Position numbers and translations under genes: made by a program
Notes under the pieces: generated by a model
The model's database searches: none
Told to the model about the DNA's origin: nothing
The model's input: only the letters and a program-made list of their open reading frames with translations
In this document: in pieces, positions 20,401 through 33,900 of the stretch
How the letters are laid out: each line of letters opens with the position of its first letter
How positions within the stretch are numbered: position 1 is the first letter of the stretch
NCBI RefSeq assembly: GCF_001039355.2
Contig: NW_019775447.1
Span: 934,150 to 998,149 of the forward strand
DNA: 64,000 bases
Source: Lingula anatina
Taxonomy: Eukaryota; Brachiopoda; Lingulata; Lingulida; Lingulidae
Reading direction: 5' to 3'

Positions 20401-23400
20401 ACAGGAGTCATGAAGGATGAATGAATAACATGAATAAGTGCTCAGTGCAAATGTCTTTAGGTATGTTCTGACTGTTTATGATAGTATTTTTGCAACTCCA
20501 GGTGAACTATATTTATTTATGAGTTGGGCAACAAATTCCAAGGCAGTGAGAGTTTGCATGCATGGAGCTTAATTGCTTCTGTCGTGTGATGTTTATGCAT
20601 TCTGAATACCAAAGAGATACATCAGTAAACTACTCATGTCTTAGTATCAACATAAGTTCATATATATGCCTGATCAGGAGTATAAAAAGCGTATCGTGAT
20701 GGGTAAACATACAGAGCAGGCATGTGTTACAAATAATTAGTAGCCTAAGCACCTGCATTACTTGTTTTGAATTTTTACATGTACTTCAAAGAGATGTCCT
20801 AATTTATTAATAAATAGCTACATGTACATAAGATAGAAATAGGATTTAAACAAAAAGGTGACATAAAGCATTCTTTGTCAACATTTGGATAAGAGATGCT
20901 GTTTGGTATCTCATTGAACTATGCCCAATTCATTATAAATGCTGGAGAAGAAGGGGGACATTTGCCAACTAGGTCATGTAAATATTCCATATAAGGTAAT
21001 AAAGTCGGCTGCTCACTAGGACCTGACACTTCCTTGTGTTTTGAGCAAAATCCCTTGTCCTGTGTCATACTTTGTGTGATACACTTTGTGTGATTTTGTT
21101 CAAAAGAGATGCAGAGATAAGATTGTGTGATATGGGGCTGAAAGATAGGAAAAGCTGTTCCATTTCTTTCAGGTATGTCATGAAAGTGAAATTTCCTCAG
21201 CATCTGTACATGTATTAATCTTTTGGGCAGTCTTTAAATTGTTGTAATATCCCTTATTGTAGCAGCTGCACTGCCATCTGGTGGTCACAGAAGGAGTTTC
21301 TTGCAACACCGCATATATAGCTGGGGACAGTCAGGATAACAAAAGATCACCTCACTCTATACATTTATTATTCTAACCAGACCATAAAAAATTTTTAATG
21401 ACTGACATTTATACCTTTCTTCATCAAATGCAGTTTCAAGATGGCAAGGTAGAACAAGGACATTTGTGGACATACTTCAGTACATACACATTGAACATTA
21501 GAAAATTTTGCTAAAATGGTATTTAACACCATAAGGAATGGTGAATATTATTTTGTAGATAACTTGCAAAAAGATGACTAAATGTTAATATTCTGGTTCT
21601 AATTTCAGATTGATGCTGATGGCAGTGGATATATTAGCCTGGATGAGCTACAGTTTGCCCTGGAGACCGTTGGCTTCAAATTGCCAGGCCATGAAATTCG
21701 TGAACTGAGGGATAAATATGACCGGGAAAACAAAGATGGCAAATTGGATTATAACGAATTTAAAAAGGTGGGTAGTAAACACAGGGAGTGTCACCAGGTC
21801 ATACAGATGATCATTTTCCCCCAAATGAGTATTTTATTTCATGTGTATGAAATTTAAGGCCTTTTTACTAGTGCCCCCCCTCCCACATCATTTTTTGATG
21901 TTCAGTTAAAAAACAATAATACCCCTGTTTAAGTCTCAATCAAAATTACAAGTAGAAGTGGCAAAAAGATTTCCAAATGAGGACATTATAGCCAGAGTGG
22001 AAAAATGGTGTGGAATTTCCTTTTGTTTTTCAGACCTTATTACTAACACTACCCACAGATCTTTAAGCACTAAGGCTCCTATTAACCACTCAACCCATGA
22101 ATTAAACAACACACCATAAAAGTATTTACCACTACCAGAGTGATTCCTAGCACTAACATTCATCCGCTCTGGAATAATTTTACGGTGTGCTGGTTAATTT
22201 GTGGGTTTAGTGGTTAATATGGGTGTTGGTGCTAAAAGATCTGCAGGTAGTGTTAGTAAACACCTACTCCATTTATAAGGTCTGTTTTTGATCCTAATGC
22301 ATGTACACTACATGTATAAGAAAGTATTACTATTAATGGTAATTTATTTCTTAACTTCTGTCACCAAACTATAAATACACAATTTGAAATGTGAATTAAC
22401 TTGATTTATATATATATTATGTAATACTTGCTATATTGATTGTTCTGAAGTTGTGTGCTGACCTGACTGAGTACAGAGATCTGGGACGCAAGTTTAAGAA
22501 GTTGGTAACCAAGAGATCAGGCTTAGAGACACATGGTGGTATGACAGAAGCATCCAGTGAAGGAACAACACACTCTGTCCGGATTGAAGAACAGATAGCT
22601 TTCTCTAACTGGATTAACAGGTAGAATGCTAGAGCACAAGGTTATTATACCCAGCTCACCCCTTACTTGGATGGAAATCTTTCCTTGTGTATTTGGCTTT
22701 TTGAAGAAAAGATTTTTTCAAAGCTCTTTTACCATATTTTCAAATAATTTTTCTAATTCAAGTTGCCATACAGGAATTTATAATAATTAATTTCAGCTGA
22801 AGGTAATTACCAGCAGCTTTATAGGCTGATGATTGAGCAAAAAATGGATAAGAAGAAGTTTTTGCCTTTTAAGACAACTGGAATCTGAAGAACAATGATG
22901 TGTCTGAAATGTAGTATTGTTGCTTCATCAAAGATAAATTATCATTTTATTTTGATGATCCAGAATTTTAACAGGTCGGAACCAATATGATTTCAGGGGT
23001 TTGACCAGTGATAAGGAATGTGCTAAGTACCTGCCTCTTCAAGAAGATGGCAAAGATCTCTACGAGAAATGTAAAGATGGGATACTGTTGTGGTGAGGAA
23101 ACATTTCATTTTTGTATGCATTTAGTAAAGAAGAGAGCTGACACCATATTTTTTAGCTTCACTCTGATGCTAATCCAAATATTTTCAGTGTTTGTTGTGC
23201 TCAAATACGCAGACAGTATTATTACTTTAAATTCACTAGTAGGTTTTGTCTAGTAAAAAGGGAGATCGAGTCCAAAAGGTTTCTCATTTTAAAAAGTAGA
23301 AAAAAGGAACAATGTGTAAATATCTTTTTGACAATCTTTGTTATTGTATTTTTCTGTTTTTCTAAGAGGATGGTGTATAGTTAACTATTTATAGTGGCAG

Positions 23401-23418
23401 CTAAAGATTCCCTAAAAC

Positions 23419-23475
<57 letters not shown>

Positions 23476-26400
23476 TGTAATTTTAGTAAAATGATCAATC
23501 TTTCTGTGCCTGACACCATTGATGAACGGGCTATCAACAAGGAGAACCTGAACGTCTACAAGAGACATGAAAACTTGATGCTGGCTCTCAACTCAGCTTC
23601 TTCCATTGGCTGTAACATTGTAAACATTGGAGCTGAAGATATTGACAAAGGAAAACCACACTTGTTGCTGGGGTTGCTGTGGCAAGTTATTAGAGTGAGC
23701 AGAAAAATCATTTTACATGTATATGGTAAACTACTGTCAGACGTACAAATTCAACCTGTTATTTATTAATAGGATGTACCATCTGTCCACTATATTAATG
23801 TATTTGGGACAAATCCATTCATTTTGGCACTTTATCAAAGCACTGCATCTCTGAAAGAAATATATTTAAACTTGTTTGCCCTTTGTTCCAGATTGGTCTC
23901 CTGAGTGACATCAATCTGCAGAACTTCCCTGGACTGGTTCTTCTGTTGGAAGAAGATGAAACCATAGAAGATTTGATGAAGTTATCACCAGAGGCCATCC
24001 TGATACGCTGGGTCAACTATCATCTGCGCAATGCAAATTGTGGACGTCAAATTTCCAACTTCACTTCAGACATCAAGGTAAGTTTTTCTGAGAGTTTTTT
24101 CCATCATGAAAACACTTATGCATTAGATAAAATATAGACAGCTTGGTTGTTTACACAGAAAAAGATCTTATCATTTCCATGAAACATTTCTTCTCGAATT
24201 CCAGGACTCTGTGGCTTACATTCATTTGCTGGGCCAAATTGCACCCCCTGAAAAAGGAGTCCACACAAATGCATTACAAGTAAGTTGATTGTATAGCTTG
24301 CTCAGTCACTTTCAACTAATTATTTATATCGGTGGTTATACATATAGTAGGTGTTTGCATTGTCCTATGTTTGTGAGATCAGAATTTAAGTTTTGTAATT
24401 CTAAGAAAATATAGAAGCCCAATCTCAAATTCATGTTAACTTGAATATTGGTGTGAATGTTGTAATGTGTCCTTTAGGAGCCTGATGACACACAGCGTGC
24501 AGAGCTGATGTTGGATGAAGCTGACAAGATCAACTGTAAGTCATTTGTGTCAGCCAAAGATGTGGTCAGTGGCAATTACAAACTTAACCTGGCTTTTGTT
24601 GCCAATCTGTTCAATACCTACCCTGCCCTGGAACCTCCCACGGATAAGGAGTTTGAAGTAATAGAGGAAACTAGAGAAGAAAAAAGTAAGTATTATTCTT
24701 CATATTGTTGTAAAATTTGTGTCAAGATAATATCAGTGTGCTTTCAAAAAATTTAAATATATGAATGATTTTTTTGGTTTCAAGTAAGTACTAGTTGAAT
24801 TTTTACATAGTCCCTTTTATGAACAAGAATAAGAAAAGAAATAGTTCTTGATGTAAATTTAACCATTTTCCAGCCTACCGCAATTGGATGAACAGTATGG
24901 GTGTGAATCCTTTTGTAAACCACCTGTACAGTGACCTGAGGGATGCCCTTGTGTTGTTCCAGCTGTATGACAAGATCAAACCTGGTATTGTGGATTGGAA
25001 CAAGGTGACAAAAGTCTTCAAGAAGCTTAGAATGAACTTTCAGAAAATAGGTAATCTAAATTTATATCAATATTTGAATGAAAGTACTGTTATTGCCTCA
25101 TTTGTTTTCTTATTTTGATCATTGATACTCTCTTGAATTTCCCTTATGATTTTGTTTATCTTTGCATTAAAATGATAATATAATTCCCAAGGAATTAAAT
25201 TCAGGGAAACTGATTTAGTGAAATGACATATTCATAGCCTGCACTGAAACTACATATAGAAGAGAAAGTACAAATTGAAAAAACTGTACATGCCTGTTGT
25301 CAGTTCCAATTAATTGTTCATTCTACAATGCATTCAGAGAACTGCAACTATGCAGTGGACCTTGGCAAGCAGATGAAATTTTCCTTGGTTGGCATTGGGG
25401 GTACTAACATCCACGAAGGCAATGAGACCCTCACCCTGGCGCTGGTTTGGCAACTGATGAGAGCTTACACCCTCAGTATTCTAGCTCAGCTCAGTGAAAA
25501 ATCTGATGGGAAAGAGGGGAAAGCTGTTGCTGAGACAGAGATAGTACAATGGGCCAATGAAAAGGTAAAATACTTGACAGCCTTGTATGACAGGCATATA
25601 TATGGTTACAGTGAGTGGTGAGATACATTATTTACATGGATGGAATTTTAGCAGGATCTTGTATAAAATGTTTAAAAACAGGTCTCTCACAAAACGTTTT
25701 GTTTAGCAAGGATGAAAACAAACTATTTATAAGTTTTTTATCAACATTCATGTTTTCATTCCTGCTTTTGATGGTTTCTTCCATTTTCCCAGTCTGACAG
25801 AGTGCCCTTAAGGATGTGGAATTCTTGATTTTACATGGTACAGTTCTAATGCCTTTTATTTCATTGTTTATAGCTGTCAGCAGCAAAAAAACCAACCCAG
25901 ATTGCTAGTTTTCAAGATCCAACCATAGCTGATGCGAAGGTCGTTATTGATCTGGTGGATGCCATCAAGCCAGGCTCTATCAAGTATAACTTGGTTAAAG
26001 ATGGAGCATCAGATGAAGTAAGTGATGGAAAATGTTTGATTTTAGATGATCTTTTGAATAGATCTATTAACAAACACACTCGCAAGTATGTTTGCACACA
26101 TGGAATGAGATTATTTGAACTGTATATTGTAATACAAGTCTAAATAGTTTTCAGAAATAACTTCAAAGATTAATAGTATCATGATTATAAGGATTGTAAT
26201 ATGAATAATCTTTGAAGTTACCCTTGAAAAATAATTTGTTTCATGAAGGGTTGTGTCAACATTATATACAAGGTGGAATCCAGTGAAAAAACTAGCGCTA
26301 ACAAAGTTAAACTTTTTCACCAGGAGAAGCTTGCAAATGCTAAATATGCCGTCTCAATGGCACGTAAGATTGGAGCCAAAGTTTATGCCTTACCAGAAGA

Positions 26401-26494
26401 CATCATGGAAGTCAAGCCAAAGATGGTAATGACCGTATTTGCATGTCTCATGATCCGAGACATGCAGAGCAAGCAAGTGTCCTTAGAAGACTGA
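15366..26494 (+). CDS. PLS3: Plastin/fimbrin, complete 12-exon actin-bundling protein
   Basis: Plastin cross-links parallel actin filaments in microvilli, filopodia and the cell cortex. Exons are 15366-15437, 21609-21767, 22451-22620, 22997-23092, 23487-23694, 23892-24077, 24205-24279, 24478-24685, 24874-25050, 25338-25564, 25874-26017 and 26324-26494. All phases join, giving 630 residues plus a stop, the usual family length. Two EF-hands occupy roughly residues 10-80, the first with an intact [12 protein letters not shown] loop. Four calponin-homology domains follow in two actin-binding pairs. Diagnostic blocks include [57 protein letters not shown] and [20 protein letters not shown]. The second EF-hand loop has Arg at the first ligand position, so calcium binding there is probably weak. 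Intron 1 is 6.2 kb. It is an invertebrate relative of vertebrate PLS1, LCP1 and PLS3; the symbol is approximate. Confidence 0.97.
17282..17418. repeat. Compound (CT)n(CA)n(GA)n microsatellite
   Basis: A CT-rich run to 17310, about thirty CA units to 17370, then GA repeats to 17418. It lies in plastin intron 1. Confidence 0.97.
19131..19168. repeat. (TATTG)n microsatellite
   Basis: About seven and a half uninterrupted 5-base units in plastin intron 1. Confidence 0.95.
21273..21284 (-). promoter_or_regulatory. CTCF core-like motif
   Basis: The minus strand reads CCACCAGATGGC, which fits the degenerate CTCF core CCASYAGRKGGC at all twelve positions. It is a short motif, so chance occurrence in 64 kb is possible. 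No evidence of occupancy is available. Confidence 0.3.
22031..22284. mobile_element. 254-bp foldback MITE in plastin intron 2
   Basis: CAGACCTTATTACTAACACT at the left end and the complement of the right end share ACTAACACTACC, CAGATCTTT, ATTAACCACT and ACACACC(A/G)TAAAA in order. The arms are about 90-100 bases. It is non-coding and probably a non-autonomous DNA transposon. Confidence 0.75.
23425..23471. repeat. (TA)n microsatellite
   Basis: An uninterrupted TA run of about 47 bases, ending about 15 bases before the acceptor of plastin exon 5. That leaves almost no polypyrimidine tract upstream of the exon. Confidence 0.97.
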
Positions 26495-27540
26495 AATATC
26501 ATCACACTACTTCCAGGCGTTAATATGGAAGACAGGACTTTGTTTAATGTCAATTGACCTTTGCCTATATTGCAACAAACAAGTTGACATTTTTTGCCTA
26601 AAATGAAGAACTTTATTTCCTTAAAACAGGGTTTTTGACATGTTTTTGAATTGTTTTATCATATGTTTAAAATTTCAAATTGCCAGTAATTTAACTGTTG
26701 AATTCCATTTTACACTTTTGATAATAACTAAAAAAAAATTGCTGTTTCTGTGAAATTTGGGTGTTAGTATTTTTTAAAAATTTACAACTAATTGCCATTC
26801 TGTTGGATTGAATAGTTTTCTCACCTGTTGCCCAAACAGAATTATTGTGATATATCATCATTTATAGATAAAAGTATAATTGCATTATTGGTTTTATAGA
26901 TTTATATACAGAGGAATGATATTGATATCCTGACTGTTCTTTATATTTGATCATTTTCCTATAATTAAACCTGTACATGTAGAATGTTTTGTTTATTGTG
27001 ATATTTTTTATGCTCTAGTGTCATGCTAAATCCACCAAATTATTATTTAACACTGAAAAACAATAATATGGAAAGAGAACTGGACAAGAAAAGTATGCAG
27101 CATTAAATGATTATTGTTTGGCCATATTCCCATATATAAAACTGCTTCCAAGTATATTCATGTAAGTCATATCAAGATAAATGAAATACTTTTTCATTCC
27201 AATCATCCAGTAAAAACTCCTATGTACATTCCAGTGACTAACACGTTTCACATTTTTCCCCAAGATTTAGTATGTATAATATATATAGATATATATTTAG
27301 TTATATTAATATTGTAGTTTTCACCATTTAAATAGGTTTTTGTCTGATATGTTCCCCAAGGTTCAAAGATCATTGGAAAAATACACCTGTAGAATGTTGC
27401 AGTTTTTTTTTTTTTTTTTGCTTTACTTTTGAGTTTTTCATTAATGTTCCAGCTATTTAAGGGACTTGTCTTCCATCATCTGTATGTGACATCTGCTTGA
27501 TCAACATCTTAACAATAAATCTTACAATACAAGTTCCCAT
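26495..27540 (+). other. Plastin 3' untranslated region
   Basis: AT-rich and non-coding. An AATAAA at 27514-27519 is a plausible distal polyadenylation signal, giving a 3' UTR of about 1 kb. The end is inferred. Confidence 0.5.
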
Positions 27541-30500
27541 TTGTTTTTGTTTGTTTTGTTTTTTCAAAACATGCATCGCCATTTCATAGATTTACCTTTT
27601 TATTCCCAAGCTTATAAAATAGTTATAACTGAACTAAGAATAGTGAAACTACCCAAACCATTGTGCTTGGATGTTCTTGGAGAACCAGAAAAGACAAGAA
27701 ACCATTTGAATGGGGCTCATCCAAGATAGCCTATGGCCACATTCAGAACCAGGTGATCCGTGCACCAACTTATCTGTGGATCAAATATTACCTACCTACT
27801 TTAAAACTTGTAACATAATCCCTAAAAAACACCAAATCGATTCCCCACGTGGATTACACAGCAAGCATTCAAGTGGTTTGGCCATGTATGATCTGCTAAT
27901 CAACTTTGGTTGTGAACAGGGCCTCAAACAAGACTAATAGCACTGCATGATGTCTGTCAAGTTGAAAAATGTGTGAGTATCTGCACAAGTTGGGATTGAC
28001 TTTTTAGCCATAACAAGCCTCATAAACAAAAACTGGTGTGAATTGGGCCTTAGAGCTGTGAGCACAAATGCACCAATTAATGCACCAATTAATCCAGTCA
28101 CAAGTGAACAACCCAAACATAGAATTACTCACCACTAGCTTAGCATTTATTACACAATTTGGCCTGGCCTCTGGCTGTATAGGCCACACATGGGTAGTTA
28201 TGGGTATTTGTGCCCACAAATCTGAGGCTCGAATTAGATAACGCCTAATCCGTTTATAAGGCCTGCATTTTTATGCAGAGAATGTCATCACAGAACACAG
28301 GACATCAAGCATATCTCCTGTATAGAGGCTATTTACCTGGATAGCTTCATTCCCTGATAAAGATGCTCTGTTAGACATCAAAATATTTCAGGCAAATTAT
28401 TTAAATATTCAGCTGTTGATTGAAGATAAAATTGCTTAATTCTTATGACATAACACAGCTGATGAAATTCTTAAATGATATGAAAGAATTTCGACTTGTG
28501 TTTGATTTCATGTATGATTTATTTACTTTTATGAATCTGTAAAATTAAAAAGGACATCTATTTGGCCGATCATTTTCATGCACTAGATGGCACCAGTTAA
28601 ATGCATTTAATTTTCATTCATCTTCCAGGCCTACTGCATTTTTTTAACTGACTCTTACCAAGAATTATGGGTTCTCCAATTTAATTCTCTTACTGTGCCA
28701 TGCATTCAGTGAATAGAGACAAAGAAGAATATTTTTAACAAAATATTACACAATTTATTTATTCATTTTTGAAAGCAAAATACGGAATGCATAGTTTGTA
28801 CGCTACATTTTGTTCGACTTGGGAGAGTCTTGATACATCAGACTGAAATTCCCAGATGATCAGAGAAATTTAATTAAACATATTTTTACTGAAATATGGC
28901 AAATATGTGAAGGCAACATTCTATACTAGCAAACACATTTTTGTACTGATATGTAATGTAAATAATATTGATGAAATATTGTAACTCCATTTAAAAATGC
29001 TGAATTATCCTGTAGTTTTTGGATAAAACCCTGCTTCTGTATTAGTAATTTTGGCACAGTATAATTTTGTTGTTATATAAAAAAGAATAGTGAAACTGGT
29101 ACCTTTTTATAACTTCTAATATAGCCAATGCATATAATTAGCAAAACTTCATAGACATGGCAGGCTATGTCTTGATACACAACCCATATATGTATGAATA
29201 AAGATGGCAATCTAACTACTGCAGTCGATTTGTGCTTAAAGAGCAATTCAGGGTCAAAACCTTCTCTTATTTTCCCCTTCAGGACAAATCGGCTGTACTT
29301 AAGTGTGTAAAGCTCAAAATTACAATAAAATCTCCAGTTTTATTGTTGTTTTGTATAGTGTAAGATTATTAAGAGTTGATAACCCTCCCCTCAAATCTCA
29401 CTCTTGGTCACATATCTTTCTAGAAAGTCTTTCGCCCTGGTATGAATTATGATCTATTGTAAAAGAGCAAACGGAAACTAGGTAAATTTCACAGATAACA
29501 AATATGATTTTATCCATAAGTAGCATCTAAACAAAGCAAAAGTGTTTTGGTAATACATTAATGCACATACACAAACATATGCAGACATTGCTCACTGTTG
29601 GTTCTTCAGTGCACAATTCTTGTTCTCTAATCAAACAAACATTGAGGAAATGCACAATATGCCTTCTGCCAAGCATTTGCAGAGAGGGCCACAATTTAAC
29701 ATAAATTCACTGACATGCAATTTTGCTGTCACAGATAATATCAAATAAATGATTGCAGTATGATAAATATATACAAATTATTTTAATTATACATCCGACA
29801 TATCAGATTACATTTCAGTAGAACAATTGGCTTTTATACTCTATACAGTAGTCTGTGCATATATTTAGTAATATTAAACAAGCAACATTTAGCATGGAAT
29901 GAAGAGTACATGTAAAATAAGTACATCTTTTAGCAATATGATCAGTTTCAAACTATGAGTAAACATTAATCTAATCAATTGAATCTTTTTTCATTGATTC
30001 ACTGAAAAGCATCTGATTGATTACAAACTGAATGTAAGAGAAAGATATTGATTGAAGAGGGTTTCAGATTTTATTCTTGAATTTGATACATTTTTCAAAT
30101 GTCTGTCTCAATCTCTAAGTTTCATAAAAAATACTTCCAAAATTCTTCCATGCCCAATTCTTGATTAAACAGAGCCACATCAGCCCCACACAAAATATTC
30201 AGTCAAATTATCTTAATTATTTAATACATCGGGGGGAAAACCAATAAATTATCACAAGAAATGCAAACAAATTAACTAGCAGTAAATAAACACAGAAATA
30301 CAAAAAGTATGATGCCCAGCACCTCATGTTGGGATATGCCAACAAGTAAAGACTAGAATTTCACTCTCCTCCTCATATTATACAACAGAACATCATAGAT
30401 TCTAATTGGTAATCATGTTTTGGTCATAAAAAATGTTTTGCTATCAAATCATACGAACTTACACATTTTTAAGTGTCATGGGAAGACAAAAACCCAATTA

Positions 30501-30926
30501 GTTTGCCCAAAGTGTGTGACAATAATGCCAAAATTATCAAATCTCACCTTACCACATCATATGTCCATTGAAGTAATGTCATAATGGAATAAATTTAGTT
30601 AATGATTTATGTATTTTCATATCCTAACTCCTTCCCTCTGTAGTACAACATGTTTGAGGGACCTGTAGCTTACAAAACTTCTCTTGAAAGCAGATTTCAT
30701 TGTCGTGTAGTTATTTGTTCCTGTGGACCCATCAGCAGTTAAAATTTGCAGCAGCCATCACCAGTCATATAGTCTACTTCTTGTATTCATCATGAGTGGA
30801 TCTCTATTTTGAATTCAGAGTACAACACCCACAAATGCATGTTATGAAGAGTAACATGTATCATAGGCACCCTGCCATATGTGTACATGGAGCAACCTCT
30901 TCAAGCACCCTGCATCCTTCACCGTA
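27541..30926. other. Intergenic region between convergent plastin and EPS8 genes
   Basis: Includes the foldback element at 27735-27923 and another weakly palindromic tract at about 28040-28260. A near-match to the CTCF core (eleven of twelve) lies at about 28582-28593. The right part presumably contains the EPS8 3' UTR. No further gene was seen. Confidence 0.45.
27735..27923. mobile_element. Second copy of the GGCC..ATTCAGAAC foldback family
   Basis: The ends GGCCACATTCAGAACCA and the complement of TGGTTGTGAACAGGGCC are inverted. The interior shares TGTGGATCAAATAT, a GATTAC(A/G)CAGCAAGCATTCAAG block and further sequence with the element at 10467-10647. The two copies are clearly one family. 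Confidence 0.75.
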
Positions 30927-33900
30927 TTAGTAGTATGAAAACCGCTCCCTACCACCCTGGGGAGAGTTAGTAGTGATTTTTTTGCGTTGTCGTCTGAGCT
31001 GGTCCCTCAATGTGTTGCCAGTGGGCTGGTCTTCTGATGACACTGACAACAACAAAGATGAAACTGGTCAGCAAATCAGACAAGTGTGCACAAATTACAA
31101 GATCAATGGAATCAAGGGGGCCAATTCGAAACAATGATCAGAGACATGTCTGGTTTCATTTTAATAAAGTGACATTTTGACACTTTTTTCTGTTTGATTC
31201 AATAATTGTTATTATCAACTGATCAATTTTGACCAAACTAGTAACTATTTAGATTTCGTGTTATGATGTATCAGCCTAAAATGATCCCAGAGCTTGAGGT
31301 ACGGTTGTTATGGAACTATAATCTAAGAGGTAGCAAAGTTAGTTAAGGGACACTAGAAATTGTGATTCAACACATCATTCAATGACTGTACTGCTGCTCT
31401 TTCATCGGCAGAAGACACTGAAAACAACACAAATAATATGTATTGAACAGCAATTCTTAAACAAAAATAAGGATTTCATTTTCTGAATAGGACAATACCC
31501 ATTTGTCTATATGTATAACTTCATATTGTTGGGATTTTTTTCATTAGGGCATTTTTAACTATATTTCTAACATATATTTATGAAATAATGACATAAAAAG
31601 CAATTTGCGCAGTTGAACTTTAGAGAAATTAAACTTTTACAACAAATAGAAAAGTTATAACAAACCTGACAGACTGTCTGATTGGTCATAGTCAGAGCGT
31701 GGTGGGGTGGCAGGAGAGAAATCAGGGGGGCTGCCAAGACCAGAGTCTCGCTTCCCATTCTCTGATGAGTCTGCACGCTGCTTTCTTTTCTGCAGAATTG
31801 CTGCAAGTTCATTGTTGCCACTATTGGTATCCTTGAACTGGAAAAAATGTTCTTCTCAAAACTTTAAACAAAAAACATTTTACTTCAAACAAATAATATT
31901 CAATCTATACACAGATGTGTTTTATGAAATATGGATAAATATTACCATGACAAAATGACTTTTAAGTTGATAATACATTTGAGAGATGTGTTTACCCCAG
32001 AAAGATTTTTCTGCACCAGTACTTGGCTTGCAAGTCTCTGCCCCTGTTCCTTTCCTATTAACCTCTCCAGCTCAGCTTGGCTAGCCTTGAATAAGGATTC
32101 CCCATCATATTCATCTAATTTATACACAACTCTGAAATGGATTAAAATTAAAGGATAATTGCTAAAAGCACCAATTTTCTTTTAGCCCCCCCCCCCCCAA
32201 ACAAAAAAAAAAAAAAAATTTCCTGCCCAAATTTGTCTTAAACATTAGTTTTTTCTTTTAACCAATGTTTGTGATGGTTTATAAGTTTGTGTGTGCACTT
32301 TAAATGGCTAACTGTTCCCAGTAAGACATGGGGAAAACTTTGGAAGTACTAAAATTCTGAAGGACCTGAGCTACAAGAAATCTGCAGGTCTTCCCAATTT
32401 TGTGCAGGTCTGAACTAATACTCTGAGATGGGTGTGGTGTAATAAGTCACATGGTCTAGGTTAAAGGTCCTTGGAGTGAAGTGGAGACTATGTATGTGAT
32501 GTGGCATGCGAGACATGGCCTTTTAATTTCTGTAAATAAACATTTTAAATTTTATACGTGTATGTTGTTCCAATACTATATCTGGCGACAAGGAAAGAAC
32601 AGACTCACAAGGGAGCCAAACCAAGTAAGAATATATATCTTTCAAAAACAGACATTGGCTATAACGAAATTCAATGATAACAGTATAGCTCGATACAGCC
32701 TGTGCAGAATTGTTATAATGGCTAGTCCATCTTTACAGATACCTACCTATCATGAACTTGACTGAAAGTCAGAAGGCCTTGCCATTAGATGGACAAAATG
32801 GGTGAACGGATTGAAAAACAATGTATTTGTCGGTTATGGTATAACAAGTCCGCAAAAGAAGAAGGCACTTATGCTATCTTTCACACCCAAGACGAGCGTT
32901 ACATGTTTCAAGTATTAAAATCAAGGCCTACAGCCTTCCTAAAATGCAGGTTTCCGAAAATGCAAAAACTTGTCGTGGACACTGTGAAATTGTGTAGACA
33001 TTGCCAAATTTCAACGAATATAACCACGCAAAAGCCTCTTCGCATTATAGAACTCCCAATCGACCCTTGGACAGAACTTATGTAATGCTGACTTTGGAGA
33101 GGGACCTAGTGGTCACAAACTTTTCATGATAACTGATGAATACACACAGTATGTCATTGTTGAAATTTTGACCTCAACTTCAGCACAGTGTTATCCCACG
33201 GTTGGATAAGGTTTTTGCTGAGTTAGGTGTGCCTTCGGTATTAAAAACAGATAATGGACCTCTATACAATGGAAATGACATAGCGGTTAATGCCAAGAAA
33301 ACCAGTTTCAAACATTGCAAAATAACACCACTGTGGCCTCAGGCAAATGGAGTAACAGAGCGTTTTATGGGGCCTTTGAAAAAGTCAATCAAGTGCACCA
33401 TTGAAATGAAGCGCAACTGAAAACAAGCTATGAATGATTTTCTCCTTGATTATAGAATGAGGCCATATGCTTCTACCGGTATTCCTCCTGCAAATGCACT
33501 TTTCAGAAGGGATATCAGCTGTAAACTTCCATGTGCCAAAAATGCTGAACATTGATTCTACAATCAGGCATATTGATCAGAACAGCAAGAAAGTGACTAA
33601 GTATTATGCCAATCGTACAACAAATATAAAGAAATCTGCACTAATGGTGGGTGATACAGTTCTCTTGAAGAACACCAAATGTAAAACATACCGAACAGCA
33701 GATGAATCCACACCACTTACAATATGTCGTAAAAAGGGGACATTGACAACTGCGAGAGATGATTCCACAAGGAGAGAAATAAGGACGACCTCTAGTTTTT
33801 TTTAAATGTTTTCATTAAACGAGTTTAGGTTGAAGTTGACAATTTAATGGATCCAGTTGACATTTAGTATTATATACATTTTGTGTTATTATTTATTACA

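Larger units (their letters stand above)
15438..21608. other. Plastin intron 1 (6.2 kb)
   Basis: Large first intron holding a 30-base T-run (16634-16663), a compound microsatellite (17282-17418), a TATTG repeat (19131-19168) and T/G homopolymers at 19737-19763. A CTCF-like motif lies at 21273-21284. No additional exon was recognised. Large first introns often carry enhancers, but nothing here proves one. Confidence 0.6.

Noticed and set aside
28040-28260. Possible further foldback element between plastin and EPS8
   Set aside because: GTGAGCACAAATGC and GTATTTGTGCCCAC are inverted, but the arms do not align further, so it is too weak to annotate separately.
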